Source: Halichoerus grypus
Lineage: Eukaryota > Chordata > Mammalia > Carnivora > Phocidae
Direction: 5' to 3'
DNA length: 64,000 nucleotides
Assembly: GCF_964656455.1 (NCBI RefSeq)
Contig: NC_135715.1
Location: 82,872,414 to 82,936,413 of the forward strand
In this document: positions 44,822 through 54,640 of the stretch, one piece after another
Position numbering within the stretch: position 1 is the first letter of the stretch
How the letters are laid out: each line of letters starts with the position of its first letter
Notes under the pieces: model-generated
Seen by the model: only the letters and a program-made list of their open reading frames with translations
What the model was told of the DNA's origin: nothing
Database searches by the model: none
Translations under genes and position numbers: made by a program

Positions 44822-44846
44822 CATGAAGCTCTTTTTGAGCTTCATG
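44822..44846. other. Perfect 10-bp hairpin
   Basis: CATGAAGCTC, a 5-nt loop TTTTT, then GAGCTTCATG. It is followed by two copies of an ATGAAATATTGAAAAxTTGA unit, 38 bp apart (44844 and 44882). There is no terminator context because this is eukaryotic DNA. Confidence 0.8.
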
Positions 44847-44903
44847 AAATATTGAAAAGTTGAATAATATTGAATATTGATATGAAATATTGAAAAATTG
44901 AAC

Positions 44904-44986
44904 AATATACTTTCCCTGTTGGTGTATAGTTTTAATTAGATTAAAGTCTGGGGCAAGGGATCGTTCATTCCCTCTTCCCTTAGCAG
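44904..44986 (+). repeat. 83-bp dispersed duplicate, copy 1
   Basis: AATATACTTTCCCTGTTGGT to CCCTTAGCAG matches 56278-56360 without gaps and with about seven mismatches. Sequence on either side does not match. Confidence 0.9.
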
Positions 44987-45024
44987 AAAAAGATCTTTCA
45001 GTGAAGGGAGGACTATTCCTACCA

Positions 45025-45066
45025 GCGTGCTATGTGTTTACTTACCTGCACTCTTTCAAGTCCTAC
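45025..45066 (+). repeat. About 40-bp direct duplication, copy 1
   Basis: GCGTGCTATGTGTTTACTTA followed by CCTGCACTCTTTCAAGTCCT. It recurs at 46197-46234 with two substitutions and lacking one TTAC. Confidence 0.85.
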
Positions 45067-45399
45067 TACACGGTAATCTCCAGAAATGCTAGATCCCATC
45101 CCCTAATACTACCAGGATGGAAACATTTCTGTGGCAATGTACTTCCAGCTTGTCGTTAAACATGGTTCTGTTTTTTTAACCACAGCACATTCAGGAAAAT
45201 GTATGTACCCTTTGCCTGTGTGAAACAAAGGACAAGCACTGTTTGCCTAAGTGATTGCTGGTTACTAAGTGAGCCGAAGCTGCTGACTGCAAGTCTAGGA
45301 ATGTTAGCCTCCTGCCACAGAAGGATTTGCTTTCCAGTGTGGATGTACAGGGGCTGAAGGGCAGCAGGGCAGTGTGAGCAGGTGTGAAGGGCACTGAAC

Positions 45400-45490
45400 A
45401 CAGAAGCAGGAGACATGGACTTGAGTTCTGATCACCCTGCCAAGTTGCTTAACTTTTCCCCAGCTTCAGTTGTGTTAGTTTGAAAATAAA
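45400..45490 (+). mobile_element. MIR-like fragment, sense
   Basis: 'atggacttgagttctgatca' and 'gttgcttaacttttccccag' resemble the sense MIR core. Confidence 0.45.
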
Positions 45491-45504
45491 AGAGGAGAAG
45501 ATCC

Positions 45505-45680
45505 AGTATTTGTTGAATATCTACTATTTGCTGGACATTTTACACCTATTATTTCATTTGATGCACAAACATATATACATGATATAACATTTTTTCCTTA
45601 AATCTTACAAATAAGGAAACTGAGGTTCGGGCAAGTCTGATACCTTACCCACAGACACAAGGCTAAGTGATAGCTCTTTC
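45505..45680 (-). mobile_element. MIR SINE, antisense
   Basis: 'agtatttgttgaatatctac', 'acctattatttcatttgatg', 'acaaataaggaaactgaggt' follow antisense MIR, with some substitutions. Confidence 0.8.
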
Positions 45681-46320
45681 TGACAACAGAATCTTTTAAT
45701 TTTTCTGAGACACCATGTGACTACTAATTCAAAATTGTAATGATGATACACAAATTGTGAAGAACAAATGAGATAATGAATGTAAAGCTTGCAAACTGTC
45801 AAGTACAATGGACCTATTTTAGCTATGTTTTTTTTTATGTTTAAGCAACTAAATGAACCTTTATATTAACTGTACAGTGAATGTGCCAGAAGAAATATAC
45901 AAGTCCAGGCAGAATAGAGGGTTATACATGTGTATGCTGAGATTAATATTTAAATATACAAATAGGAAAAATTGCATTTTCTTTTATTTGTAAAATAGTT
46001 GTTTCATTTTATCCACATTTTTCTTCTGTGCCATGAACATAAAAATGTTATTATGCTCCCAGATGAGAGCCTTAGCTGGGCCGGGAACATGGACAGATCT
46101 TCTGAATACAGTCCTGGATGTGAATGAAAGACATGGATGTGGCCATGTCCTGTGCAGCAGGGTGGGTGGAGCTAAAGCCCATTCGAGCATGGGGCAGCAT
46201 GCTACGTGTTTACCTGCACTCTTTCAAGTCCTACAGCAGGCCTGGGAGGGAGGCCTTCCACAGGTACAGGCCCAGGATGAAAGAAGTTATATTACTTTCC
46301 CAAGTCAGGGAACTGATAGT
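45681..46320. other. Non-repetitive sequence with one duplicate segment
   Basis: Two overlapping + strand ORFs (46033-46335 and 46124-46420, 98-100 codons) lack recognisable domains. The stretch 46197-46234 duplicates 45025-45066. Confidence 0.4.
46197..46234 (+). repeat. About 40-bp direct duplication, copy 2
   Basis: GCATGCTACGTGTTTACCTG then CACTCTTTCAAGTCCTAC. Partner of 45025-45066, about 1.17 kb away. Confidence 0.85.
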
Positions 46321-46324
46321 GGAG

Positions 46325-46430
46325 GGGCGAGTTAACCCTGTTGTTTGTCTGCATATCCCTAGTGCCCAGCGCAGAGCCTGGCATGGAACAGAGACTCAAC
46401 ACAAGACGGCGAATGAATGAATTAGAAATG
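46325..46430 (+). mobile_element. L2 3'-end fragment, sense
   Basis: 'atatccctagtgcccagcgc', 'agagcctggcatggaacaga', 'gcgaatgaatgaattagaaa' match the last 100 bp of L2. Confidence 0.7.
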
Positions 46431-46665
46431 ATGGAAGAAATACCTAGTTATGGATTTGGTTCTGGGAGACCTTCATGAGGTGGTGGCACTGAGGAGATTG
46501 ATGAGTTGGTCAGGGAGAGGAGGGAGACCTGGATTCTCAGGTGCAGTGGAGAAGTACTCTGATTGGACAGATGCTTCAAGGCCCCATAAGGAGCCAGGAC
46601 ACACCCATGAGAAGTAGAAATGTGTGAAAAGCAGGGAAATGATAGGCAGTAAGAAGCTGCAGACT

Positions 46666-46861
46666 GGGGCGCCTGGATGGCTCAGTCATTAAGCATCTGC
46701 CTTCGGCTCAGGTCATGATCCCAGGGTCCTGAGACTGAGCCCCGCATCGGGCTCCCTGCTCCGCGGGAAGCCTGCTTCTCCCTCTCCCACTCCCTCTGCT
46801 TGTGTTCCCTCTCTTGCTGTGTCTCTCTCTGTCAAATAAATAAAATCTTTAAAAAAAAAAA
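46666..46861 (+). mobile_element. Can-SINE, sense
   Basis: Head GGGGCGCCTGGATGGCTCAG, body 'gatcccagggtcctgagact', tail CAAATAAATAAAATCTTTAA. TSD AAGCTGCAGACT (46654-46665) versus AAGCTGTAGACT (46862-46873). Confidence 0.96.
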
Positions 46862-46989
46862 AAGCTGTAGACTGAAGCGCTCCATTTTCCTGTACTAAAG
46901 CAGAGTCAAGAGTACAGGGAAGGGTTCTGCAGCTCACACAGATGAACTCCTGGTGGACCCAGGAGTAGGCGATAGGACAGATGTTAGGC

Positions 46990-47430
46990 ACCATGAACAC
47001 TGTGTTGGACTACCACGCTACAACTTGGCATGGATTTAGTTTGATGTGAGGGTGTCACGGAAAATCTCCTCCCACTCTCAAACATATACATATATATCAC
47101 ATTCACAGTTTCTCCCCAGTTCATAGAACTCTTTACCACAGCTACATCTTACACATATCCCCCTATAGCTCAGAGCCAGTGAAGGAGTGTCCAAGCTTCA
47201 CCACATTTGGAATCTCTTTGATTTCTGTCCCATCTCACTGCTTTCCTCTTTTGCTTTTAAGCATATGACTACTTTGGGCCAGCCCCAAAATCCAGGGTAA
47301 TCTCTTTATCTTAATGTTAACTGATTATTAATCTTAATTATATCTGCAAAATCATTTGTGTCATGTAATATAACATATTTATGGACATGATACTGGGGGC
47401 ACAGACTGGGGGCAAAAATTTTGCCTCCCA
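46990..47430. mobile_element. Old LTR-like repeat, diverged
   Basis: 'aagcatatgactactttggg', 'ccaaaatccagggtaatctc', 'attatatctgcaaaatcatt', 'taatataacatatttatgga' show the same plan as the repeat at 346-540 (second-half words in the same order). Family not assigned. Confidence 0.5.
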
Positions 47431-47439
47431 CGCTCCTCT

Positions 47440-48531
47440 TGCCTCTTGCCTCCAACTCAAAACGGGGAATCAGAATTGATAACAAGCAGTTATGATGCAG
47501 TCTAAGGAATGCTACAAGAAGAATAAGTGCTGTGGAGTACTCAGGAGGTCTCTCTAATTAAAGCAGGGGCAGGTTCTTGGAGGAAGAATATCTAAGTTGA
47601 GCCTGATGTGATGAGTAGAATTTAGCAAGGGAGGGAAAGTCCCAGGCAGAAAGAATAGCATATGCATCTGCTGTGTAGTGGCTCATTGCTGTTGGTCTGT
47701 GGAATTCACTTCAGAGAGCCCGAGAGACAGGGCAATGGAAGGACAGATGAGAGAGCTGCCAAAGGCTCTACGCAAGGAGCTGAGATGATCAGATTTTCAT
47801 CTGATCAACTATCAGAAAGATTGTCTGATAGTACTATGGGAATGGACAGGATTGTGCTTAAAGAGGGGGGTGGCACACTAATGAGGAGGCTGTTGTGGTA
47901 ATCCAAGCAAGATGAGATGATGGCTTGAAAAGTGGAAATACCAATGTGAGGGAGAGAGGTGAATGTGATACAATGTGGGATTCAGTGTGAGAGGGTACCA
48001 AGTTATGAGTGATTCCTGAGTTCCTGGCTTGGCTAAGTGCAAAATGGCACTATTTCACATAAACTGTAGGAGAGACAGAACAGTGGGAGACAATGAGTTT
48101 GGTTTTACAGATGTTTAATAATTTGAAGTGACTGTGAGACAATGAGTGGTGATGTCCCATAGATAGCTCTAAGATAGTGATAAAGTTTGGGAGTCATCAG
48201 TGAATGATTAAGAAGCATGATGGTGGGAGGGATGAAGAGGACCCAGAAAAGGGGGAAGAAGCAGCAGGTGTAGAAGAAAGAAATCCAGGTGGGTATGGTG
48301 GCTCAGAGCCAAAGAAATAGAGTTTCAAGAAAGAAGTTGAAGTCAAGTGCTTTTGAAAGGTCAGGTTAGATGAAGACCAAAAATGTCCATTGGATTTAGC
48401 ACCTCCAGGGTCACTGGTGACCTATTAAGAGTAATTCCCATAGATGGTGGGTAGGATCAGGTGGCAGTGTGTTAGAGTGACGAATGAAGTAAGGATGGTA
48501 GCTGGAGGGAACCAAGGTCAAGAAAGTTGGG
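47440..48531 (-). mobile_element. Ancient repeat relic interrupted by the young L1 (continues 55708-56120)
   Basis: Words such as 'gaggaggctgttgtggtaat', 'ccaagcaagatgagatgatg' and 'aagtttgggagtcatcagtg' belong to a very common, unstructured ancient mammalian repeat, probably reverse-complement L2 or similar. Related words continue right of the L1 insertion ('tgctattgggaggaagccag', 'acaggataatcattggagtt'). No coding capacity. Confidence 0.45.
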
Positions 48532-48548
48532 AGGAGGGTTTTATTTTA
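48532..48548 (+). repeat. TSD of the full-length L1, left copy (right copy 55691-55707)
   Basis: AGGAGGGTTTTATTTTA, 17 bp, is identical on both sides of the L1. The perfect match supports a young, target-primed insertion at an AT-rich site. Confidence 0.95.
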
Positions 48549-48570
48549 TTTTATTTTATTTTATTTTATT
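48539..48570 (+). repeat. (TTTTA)n, complement of the L1 A-tail
   Basis: Six or so TTTTA units, partly overlapping the TSD. On the L1 sense strand this is an (AAAAT)n tail, a patterned tail rather than pure A. Confidence 0.95.
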
Positions 48571-49033
48571 TTTTTAATTTTTTTATTGTTATGTTAATCC
48601 CCATACATTACATCATTAGTTTTAGATATAGTGTTCCATGATTCATTGTTTGTGCATAACACCCAGTGCTCCATGCAGAACGTGCCCTCCTCAATACCCA
48701 TCACCAGGCTAATCCATCCTCCCACCCCCCTCCTCTAGAACCCTCAGTTTGTTTTTCAGAGTCCATCGTCTCTCATGGTTCTTCTCCCCCTCCGATTTCC
48801 CCCCCTTCATTCTTCCCCTCCTGCTACATTCTTCTTCTTCTTTTTTTCTTTCTTAACATATATTGCATTATTTGTTTCAGAGGTGCAGATCTGAGATTCA
48901 ACAGTCTTGCACAATTCACAGCGTTTACCAGAGCACATACCCTCCCCAGTGTCCATCACCCAGTCACCCCATCCCTGCCACCCCACCCCCCACTCCAGCA
49001 ACCCTCAGTTTGTTTCCTGAGATTAAGAATTCC
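48571..49033 (-). mobile_element. 3' UTR of the full-length L1
   Basis: Reads, on the + strand, 'ccatacattacatcattagt', 'gtgctccatgcagaacgtgc', a pyrimidine-rich block at 48770-48850, then 'cagaggtgcagatctgagat'. The same segments occur in sense at 31810-32270. It contains a G-rich stretch on the L1 sense strand (complement of 48780-48830), as in many mammalian L1 3' UTRs. Confidence 0.9.
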
Positions 49034-52000
49034 TCATATCAGTGAGGTCATGTGATACATGTCTTTCTCTGTTTGACTTATTTCGCTCAGCATAATACCC
49101 TCCAGTTCTATCCACGTCGTTGCAAATGGCAAGATCTCATTCCTTTTGATGGCTGCATAATATTCCATTGTATATATATACCACATCTTCTTTATCCATT
49201 CATCTGTTGATGGACATCTTGGCTCTTTCCACAGTTTGGCTATTGTGGACATTGCTGCTATAAACATTGGGGTGCATGTACCCTTTCGGGTCCCTACTTT
49301 TGTATCTTTGGGGTAAATACCCAGTAGTGCCATTGCTGGATCATATGGTAGCTCTATTTTCAACTTTTTGAGGAACCTCCATACTGTTTTCCAGAGTGGC
49401 TGCACCAGCTTGCATGCCCACCAACAGTGTAGGAGGGTTCCCCTTTCTCCGCATCCCCGCCAACATCTGTCATTTCCTGACTTGTTAATTTTAGCCATTC
49501 TGACTGGTGTGAGGTGGTATCTCATTGAGGTTTTGATTTGGATTTCCCTGATGCCGAGCGATATTGAACACTTTTTCATGTGTCTGTTGGCCATTTGGAT
49601 GTCTTCTTTGGAAAAATGTCTGTTCATGTCTTCTGCCCATTTCTTGATTGGATTCTTTGTTCTTTTGGTGTTGAGTTTGAAGAGTTCTTTATCGATTTTG
49701 GATACTAGCCCTTTATCTGATATGTCATTTGCAAATATCTTCTCCCATTCTGTCGGTTGTCTTTTGGTTTTGTTGACTGTTTCTTTTGCTTTGCAAAAGC
49801 TTTTTATCTTGATGAAGTCCCAATAGTTCATTTTTGCCCTTGCTTCCCTTGCCTTTGGCAATGTTTCTAGGAAGAAGTTGCTGCGGCTGAGGTCGAAGAG
49901 GTTGCTGCCTGTGTTCTCCTTTAGGATTTTGAGGGACTCCTGTCTCACATTGAGGTCTTTCAACCATTTGGAGTCTATTTTTGTGTGTGGTGTAAGGAAA
50001 TGGTCCAGTTTCATTCTTCTGCATGTGGCTGTCCAATTTTCCCAACACCATTTGTTGAAGAGACTGTCTTTTTTCCATTGGACATTCTTTCCTGCTTTGT
50101 CAAAGATTAGTTGACCATACAGTTGAGGGTCCATTTCTGGGCTCTCTGTTCTGTTCCATTGATCTATGTGCCTGTTTTTGTGCCAGTACCATACTGTCTT
50201 GATGATGACAGCTTTGTAGTAGAGCTGGAAATCCGGAATTGTGATGCCGCCAGCTTTGCTTTTCTTTTTCAACATTCCTCTGGCTATGCGGGGTCTTTTC
50301 TGGTTCCATACAAATTTTAGGATTATTTGTTCCATTTCTTTGAAAAAAGTGGATGGTATTTTGATGGGGATTGCATTGAATGTGTAGATTGCTCTAGGTA
50401 GGATTGACATCTTCACAATATTTGTTCTTCCAATCCATGAGCATGGAACGTTTTTCCATTTCTTTGTGTCTTCCTCAATTTCTTTCATGAGTATTTTATA
50501 GTTTTCTGAGTACAGATCCTTTGCCTCTTTGGTTAGATTTAGTCCTAGGTATCTTATGGTTTTGGGTGCAATTGTAAATGGGATCGACTCCTTAATTTCT
50601 CTTTCTTCTGACTTGTTGTTGGTGTATAGGAATGCCACTGACTTCTGTGCATTGATTTTATATCCTGCCACTTGACTGAATTCCTGTATGAGTTCTAGCA
50701 GTTTTGGGGTGGAGTCTTTGGGATTTTCCACATAAAGTATCATATCATCTGCAAAGAGTGAGAGTTTGACTTCTTCTTTGCCGATTTGGATGCCTTTTAT
50801 TTCTTTTTGTTTTCTGATTGTTGTGGCTAGGACTTCCAATACTATGTTGAATAGCAGTGGTGATAGTGGACATCCCTGCCACGTTCCTGACCTTAGGGGG
50901 AAAGCTCTCAGTTTTTCCCCATTGAGAATGATATTCGCTGTAGGTTTTTCATAGATGGCTTTTATGATATTGAGGTATGTACCCTCTATGCCTATACTCT
51001 GAAGAGTTTTGATCAAGAAAGGATGCTGTACTTTGTCAAATGCTTTTTCTGCATCTATTGAGAGGATCATATGATTCTTGTTCTTTCTTTTGTTAATGTA
51101 TTGTATCACGTTGATTGATTTGCGGATGTTGAACCAACCTTGCAGCCCAGGGATAAATCCCACTTGGTCGTGGTCAATAATCCTTTTAATGTACTGTTGG
51201 ATCCTATTGGCTAGTATTTTGGTGAGAATTTTTGCATCCATGTTCATCAAGGATATTGGTCTGTAATTCTCCTTTTTGATAGGGTCTTTTTCTGGTTTTG
51301 GGATCAAGGTAATGCTGGCCTCATAAAATGAGTTTGGAAGTTTTCCTTCCATTTCTATTTTTTGGAACAGTTTCAGAAGAATAGGTATTAATTCTTCTTG
51401 AAATGTTTGGTAGAATTCCCCTGGGAAGCCATCTGGCCCTGGGCTTTTGTGTTTTGGGAGATTTTTGATGACTGCTTCAATTTCCTTAGTGCTTATAGGT
51501 CTGTTCAGCTTTGCTATTTCTTCCTGGTTCAGTTTTGGTAGTTGATACATCTCTAGGAATGCATCCATTACTTCCAGGTTATCTAATTTGCTGGCATAGA
51601 GTTGCTCATAATATGTTCTTATAATTGTTTGTATTTCTTTGGTGTTGGTTTTGATTTCTCCTCTTTCATTCATGATTTTGTTGATTTGGGTCATTTCTCT
51701 TTTCTTTTTGTTAAGTCTGGCCAGGGGTTTATCAATCTTGTTAATTCTTTCAAAGAACCAGCTCCTAGTTTCGTTGATCTGTCCTACTGTTCTTTTGGTT
51801 TCTATTTCATTGATTTCTGCTCTGATCTTTATTATTTCTCTTCTCCTGCTGGGTTTAGGCTTTATTTGCTGTTCTTTCTCTAGCTCCTTTAGGTGTAGGG
51901 TTAGGTTGTGTACTTGAGACCTTTCTTGTTTCTTGAGAAAGGCTTGTATTCCTATATACTTTCCTCTCAGGACTGCCTTTGCTGTATCCCAAAGATTTTG

Positions 52001-52846
52001 AATAGTTGTGTTTTCATTTTCATTGGTTTCCATGAATTTTTTTAATTCTTCTTTAATTTCCTGGTTGACCCATTCATTCTTCAGTAGGATGCTCTTTAGC
52101 CTCCATGTATTTGAGTTCTTTCTGACTTTCCTCTTGTGATTGAGTTCTAGTTTCAAAGCAGTGTGGTCTGAAAGTATGCAGGGAATGATCCCAATCTTTT
52201 GGTACCGGTTGAGACCTGATTTATGACCTAGGATGTGATCTATTCTGGAGAATGTTCCATGGGCACTAGAGAAGAACGTGTATTCCGTTGCTTTGGGATG
52301 CAATGTTCTGAATATGTCTGTGAAGTCCATTTGGTCCAGTGTGTCATTTAAAGTCTTTATTTCCTTGCTGATCTTCTGCTTAGACGATCTGTCCATTTCA
52401 GTGAGGGGGGTGTTAAAGTCCCCCACTATTATTGTATTGTTGTCGATGTGTTTCTTTGCTTTTGTTATCAATTGCCTCAACATGGCTGCTCCCATGTTAG
52501 GGGCATAGATATTTACAATTGTTAGATCTTCTTGTTGGATAGACCCTTTAAGTAGGATATAGTGTCCTTCCTCATCTCTTATTACAGTCTTTGGTTTAAA
52601 ATCTAATTTGTCTGATATAAGGATTGCCACCCCAGCTTTCTTTTGGTGTCCATTAGCATGGTAAATGGTTTTCCACCCCCTCACTTTCAATCTGGGGGTG
52701 TCTTTGGGTCTAAAATGAGTCTCTTGCAGACAGCATATCGATGGGTCCTGTTTTTTAATCCAATCTGATAGCCTATGTCTTTTGATTGGGGCATTTAGCC
52801 CATTTACATTCAGGGTAACTATTGAAAGATAGGAATTTAGTGCCAT
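49034..52846 (-). CDS. L1 ORF2 protein: endonuclease/reverse transcriptase, open reading frame
   Basis: This 1270-codon ORF starts at an ATG ([18 protein letters not shown]) at the position usual for L1 and is as long as mammalian ORF2 (human about 1275). The EN domain (residues 1 to about 235) has N13 and E42 (QETH), the VGDFNT block, SRIDHILG and [10 protein letters not shown]. The RT domain (about 430-760) has [13 protein letters not shown], an [13 protein letters not shown] block and FADD at 698-701. The C-terminal Cys region is C1128-x3-C1132-x7-H1140-x4-C1145. The protein nicks target DNA and reverse transcribes RNA at the nick. One oddity: in the conserved GTRQGCPLSP motif, R656 is W (GTWQGCPL), a CGG-to-TGG change, and it may weaken RT. 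Its companion ORF1 is frameshifted. Transcription would come from the L1's own 5' UTR. Activity is unproven. Confidence 0.95.
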   Translation of the reverse strand: MALNSYLSIVTLNVNGLNAPIKRHRLSDWIKKQDPSICCLQETHFRPKDTPRLKVRGWKTIYHANGHQKKAGVAILISDKLDFKPKTVIRDEEGHYILLKGSIQQEDLTIVNIYAPNMGAAMLRQLITKAKKHIDNNTIIVGDFNTPLTEMDRSSKQKISKEIKTLNDTLDQMDFTDIFRTLHPKATEYTFFSSAHGTFSRIDHILGHKSGLNRYQKIGIIPCILSDHTALKLELNHKRKVRKNSNTWRLKSILLKNEWVNQEIKEELKKFMETNENENTTIQNLWDTAKAVLRGKYIGIQAFLKKQERSQVHNLTLHLKELEKEQQIKPKPSRRREIIKIRAEINEIETKRTVGQINETRSWFFERINKIDKPLARLNKKKREMTQINKIMNERGEIKTNTKEIQTIIRTYYEQLYASKLDNLEVMDAFLEMYQLPKLNQEEIAKLNRPISTKEIEAVIKNLPKHKSPGPDGFPGEFYQTFQEELIPILLKLFQKIEMEGKLPNSFYEASITLIPKPEKDPIKKENYRPISLMNMDAKILTKILANRIQQYIKRIIDHDQVGFIPGLQGWFNIRKSINVIQYINKRKNKNHMILSIDAEKAFDKVQHPFLIKTLQSIGIEGTYLNIIKAIYEKPTANIILNGEKLRAFPLRSGTWQGCPLSPLLFNIVLEVLATTIRKQKEIKGIQIGKEEVKLSLFADDMILYVENPKDSTPKLLELIQEFSQVAGYKINAQKSVAFLYTNNKSEEREIKESIPFTIAPKTIRYLGLNLTKEAKDLYSENYKILMKEIEEDTKKWKNVPCSWIGRTNIVKMSILPRAIYTFNAIPIKIPSTFFKEMEQIILKFVWNQKRPRIARGMLKKKSKAGGITIPDFQLYYKAVIIKTVWYWHKNRHIDQWNRTESPEMDPQLYGQLIFDKAGKNVQWKKDSLFNKWCWENWTATCRRMKLDHFLTPHTKIDSKWLKDLNVRQESLKILKENTGSNLFDLSRSNFFLETLPKAREARAKMNYWDFIKIKSFCKAKETVNKTKRQPTEWEKIFANDISDKGLVSKIDKELFKLNTKRTKNPIKKWAEDMNRHFSKEDIQMANRHMKKCSISLGIREIQIKTSMRYHLTPVRMAKINKSGNDRCWRGCGERGTLLHCWWACKLVQPLWKTVWRFLKKLKIELPYDPAMALLGIYPKDTKVGTRKGTCTPMFIAAMSTIAKLWKEPRCPSTDEWIKKMWYIYTMEYYAAIKRNEILPFATTWIELEGIMLSEISQTEKDMYHMTSLI

Positions 52847-52927
52847 TGTATTGCCTGTAAAGTGACTGTTACTGTATATTGTTTGTGTTCCTTTCTGGTC
52901 TATGTTGCTTTTAGGCTCTCTCTTTGC

Positions 52928-53822
52928 TTAGAGGACCCCTTTCAAGATTTCTTATAGGGTTGGTTTCGTGTTTGCAAATTCCTTTAGTTTTTGTTTGTCC
53001 TGGAAGCTTTTTATCTCTCCTTCAATTTTCAATGACAGCCTAGCTGGATATAGTATTCTTGGCTGCATATTTTCTCATTTAGTGCTCTGAATATGTCCTG
53101 CCAGTCCTTTCTGGCCTGCCAGGTCTCTGTGGATAAGTCTGTTGCCAATCTAATGTTTCTACCATTGTAGGTTACATATCTCTTCTCCCGAGCTGCTTTC
53201 AGGATTTTCTCTTTGTCTCTGAGACTCGTAAGTTTTACTATTAGATGTCGGGGTGTTGACCTATTTTTATTGATTTTGAGAGGGGTTCTCTGTGCTTCCT
53301 GGATTTTGATGCCTGTTCCTTCCCCAAATTAGGGAAGTTCTCTGCTATAATTTGTTCCATTATACCTTCTGCCCCTCTCTCTCTTTCTTCTTCTTCTGGG
53401 ATCCCAATTATTCTAATGTTGTTTCGTCTTATGGTATCGTTTATCTCTCGAATTCTGCCCTCGTGATCCAGTAGTTGTTTATCTCTCTTTTTCTCAGCTT
53501 CTTTATTTTCCATCATTTGGTCTTCTATCTCACTGATTCTTTCTTCTGCCTCATTTATCCTAGCAGTTAGTGCCCCCATATTTGATTGCACCTCATTAAT
53601 AGCCTTTTTGATTTCTACTTGGTTAGATTTTAGTTCTTTTACTTCTCCAGAAAGGGTTTCTCTAATAACTTCCGTGCTTTTTTCAAGCCCAGCTAGTATC
53701 TTTAAAGTGATGATTCTGAACTCTAGATCTGACATCGTACTAATGTCCGTATTGAGTAGGTCCCTGGCAGTCGGTACTACCTCTTGTTCTTTTTGTTGAG
53801 GTGATTTTTTCTGTCTTGTCAT
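52928..53822 (-). pseudogene. L1 ORF1 (RNA-binding chaperone), frameshifted
   Basis: Starts at ATG with MTRQKKSPQQKEQEVVPTA, then a coiled-coil region (ITLKILAGLEKSTEVIRE, LTARINEAEERISEIEDQ) and the start of the RRM-like domain (RRNNIRIIGIPEEEER). A single-base loss near 53319-53321, in the G-run after NFPNLGK, shifts the frame, so the open part is 193 codons. A second one-base loss near 53070-53073 and a TAA at 52952-52954 also occur before the normal end at about 52928. The expected length is about 298 residues. The trimeric ORF1 protein is normally required for L1 mobility in cis, so this copy is probably not autonomous. Confidence 0.9.
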
Positions 53823-54640
53823 TTTGTGCAGAGGAGAATAGATGAATGAGAGAACAAAATGCTAGTAGGGTAACAACGTCCCCAGAAAATATACTCTAAA
53901 CAGATCAGAAAAGACCTGAAGCTGTGGGAAAAGAAAGGGAAAGAGAGAAAAAAGAAAAAGAAAGAAAAAAAGAAAAAAGAAAAAGATAAAGATAAAAACA
54001 AAAACAGAACAAAACAAAACAAAACAAAAACAGAACGTGATCAAATATGATCAGGCTGGTTTATAGATGAGTGCCACACACTAGATTTTGGGTGTATTTT
54101 GGTCTGTTAAAAGAAAGTGCCTCCCAAAATTTTAAAGAAAGAAAAACTTATATATGTACAAAAATAAGGGTTGATATGATGAGGGGATGGAATATGACTG
54201 TAAAGATGGAAATTATAAAAAATTTTATAAAAGGAATTGATAAGTTGTTTGAAAAAAGAAAGAAGAGGATTTAAAAAAAAAAAGGAAGAAAAAAGGGAGA
54301 GAATGTGATTAGGCAGAGGAGTAGAAAAAAACCATACACTAGAGATTTAGAATATATTTTGATCTGTTAGAAGAAACTATCTCAAAATTTTAAAGAGAGA
54401 ACAACTTATATATATATATGCCAAAAATACGGGTAACTACTATGAAGGGATAGAATATGACTCTAAAAATGAAAAATAAAAATGTTTTTTTTAAAAAGGG
54501 ATTGATAAGATGTTGGTTGAAAAAGGGAAAAAGAAAAATTCAAAAAAAAAAAAAAAGAAAAAAGAAAAAAAAGACAGTTAAAAAAAAAATAATTTACTTT
54601 GAAAGACTAAAGAATCATGGTGAAAAGGCCATGAATTCTA
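53823..54640 (-). mobile_element. A-rich part of the L1 5' UTR/inter-region
   Basis: On the + strand the region is extremely A-rich with AAAAC, AAAAG and AGAA runs (53930-54020, 54260-54300, 54480-54595) and two similar blocks, 'tgtattttggtctgttaaaa' (54091) and 'atattttgatctgttagaag' (54353), that look like an internal about 260-bp duplication. A comparable A-rich stretch occupies 12860-13260 in the older L1. Small ORFs here are low-complexity artefacts. Confidence 0.8.

Noticed and set aside
46033..46420. Two overlapping ORFs of 98-100 codons
   Set aside because: No recognisable family, mutually overlapping frames, and the region contains a 38-bp local duplicate and an L2 end.
53819..54044. 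Two 60-67 codon minus-strand ORFs rich in F, L and S
   Set aside because: They translate the A-rich/T-rich spacer of the L1 and are low complexity.
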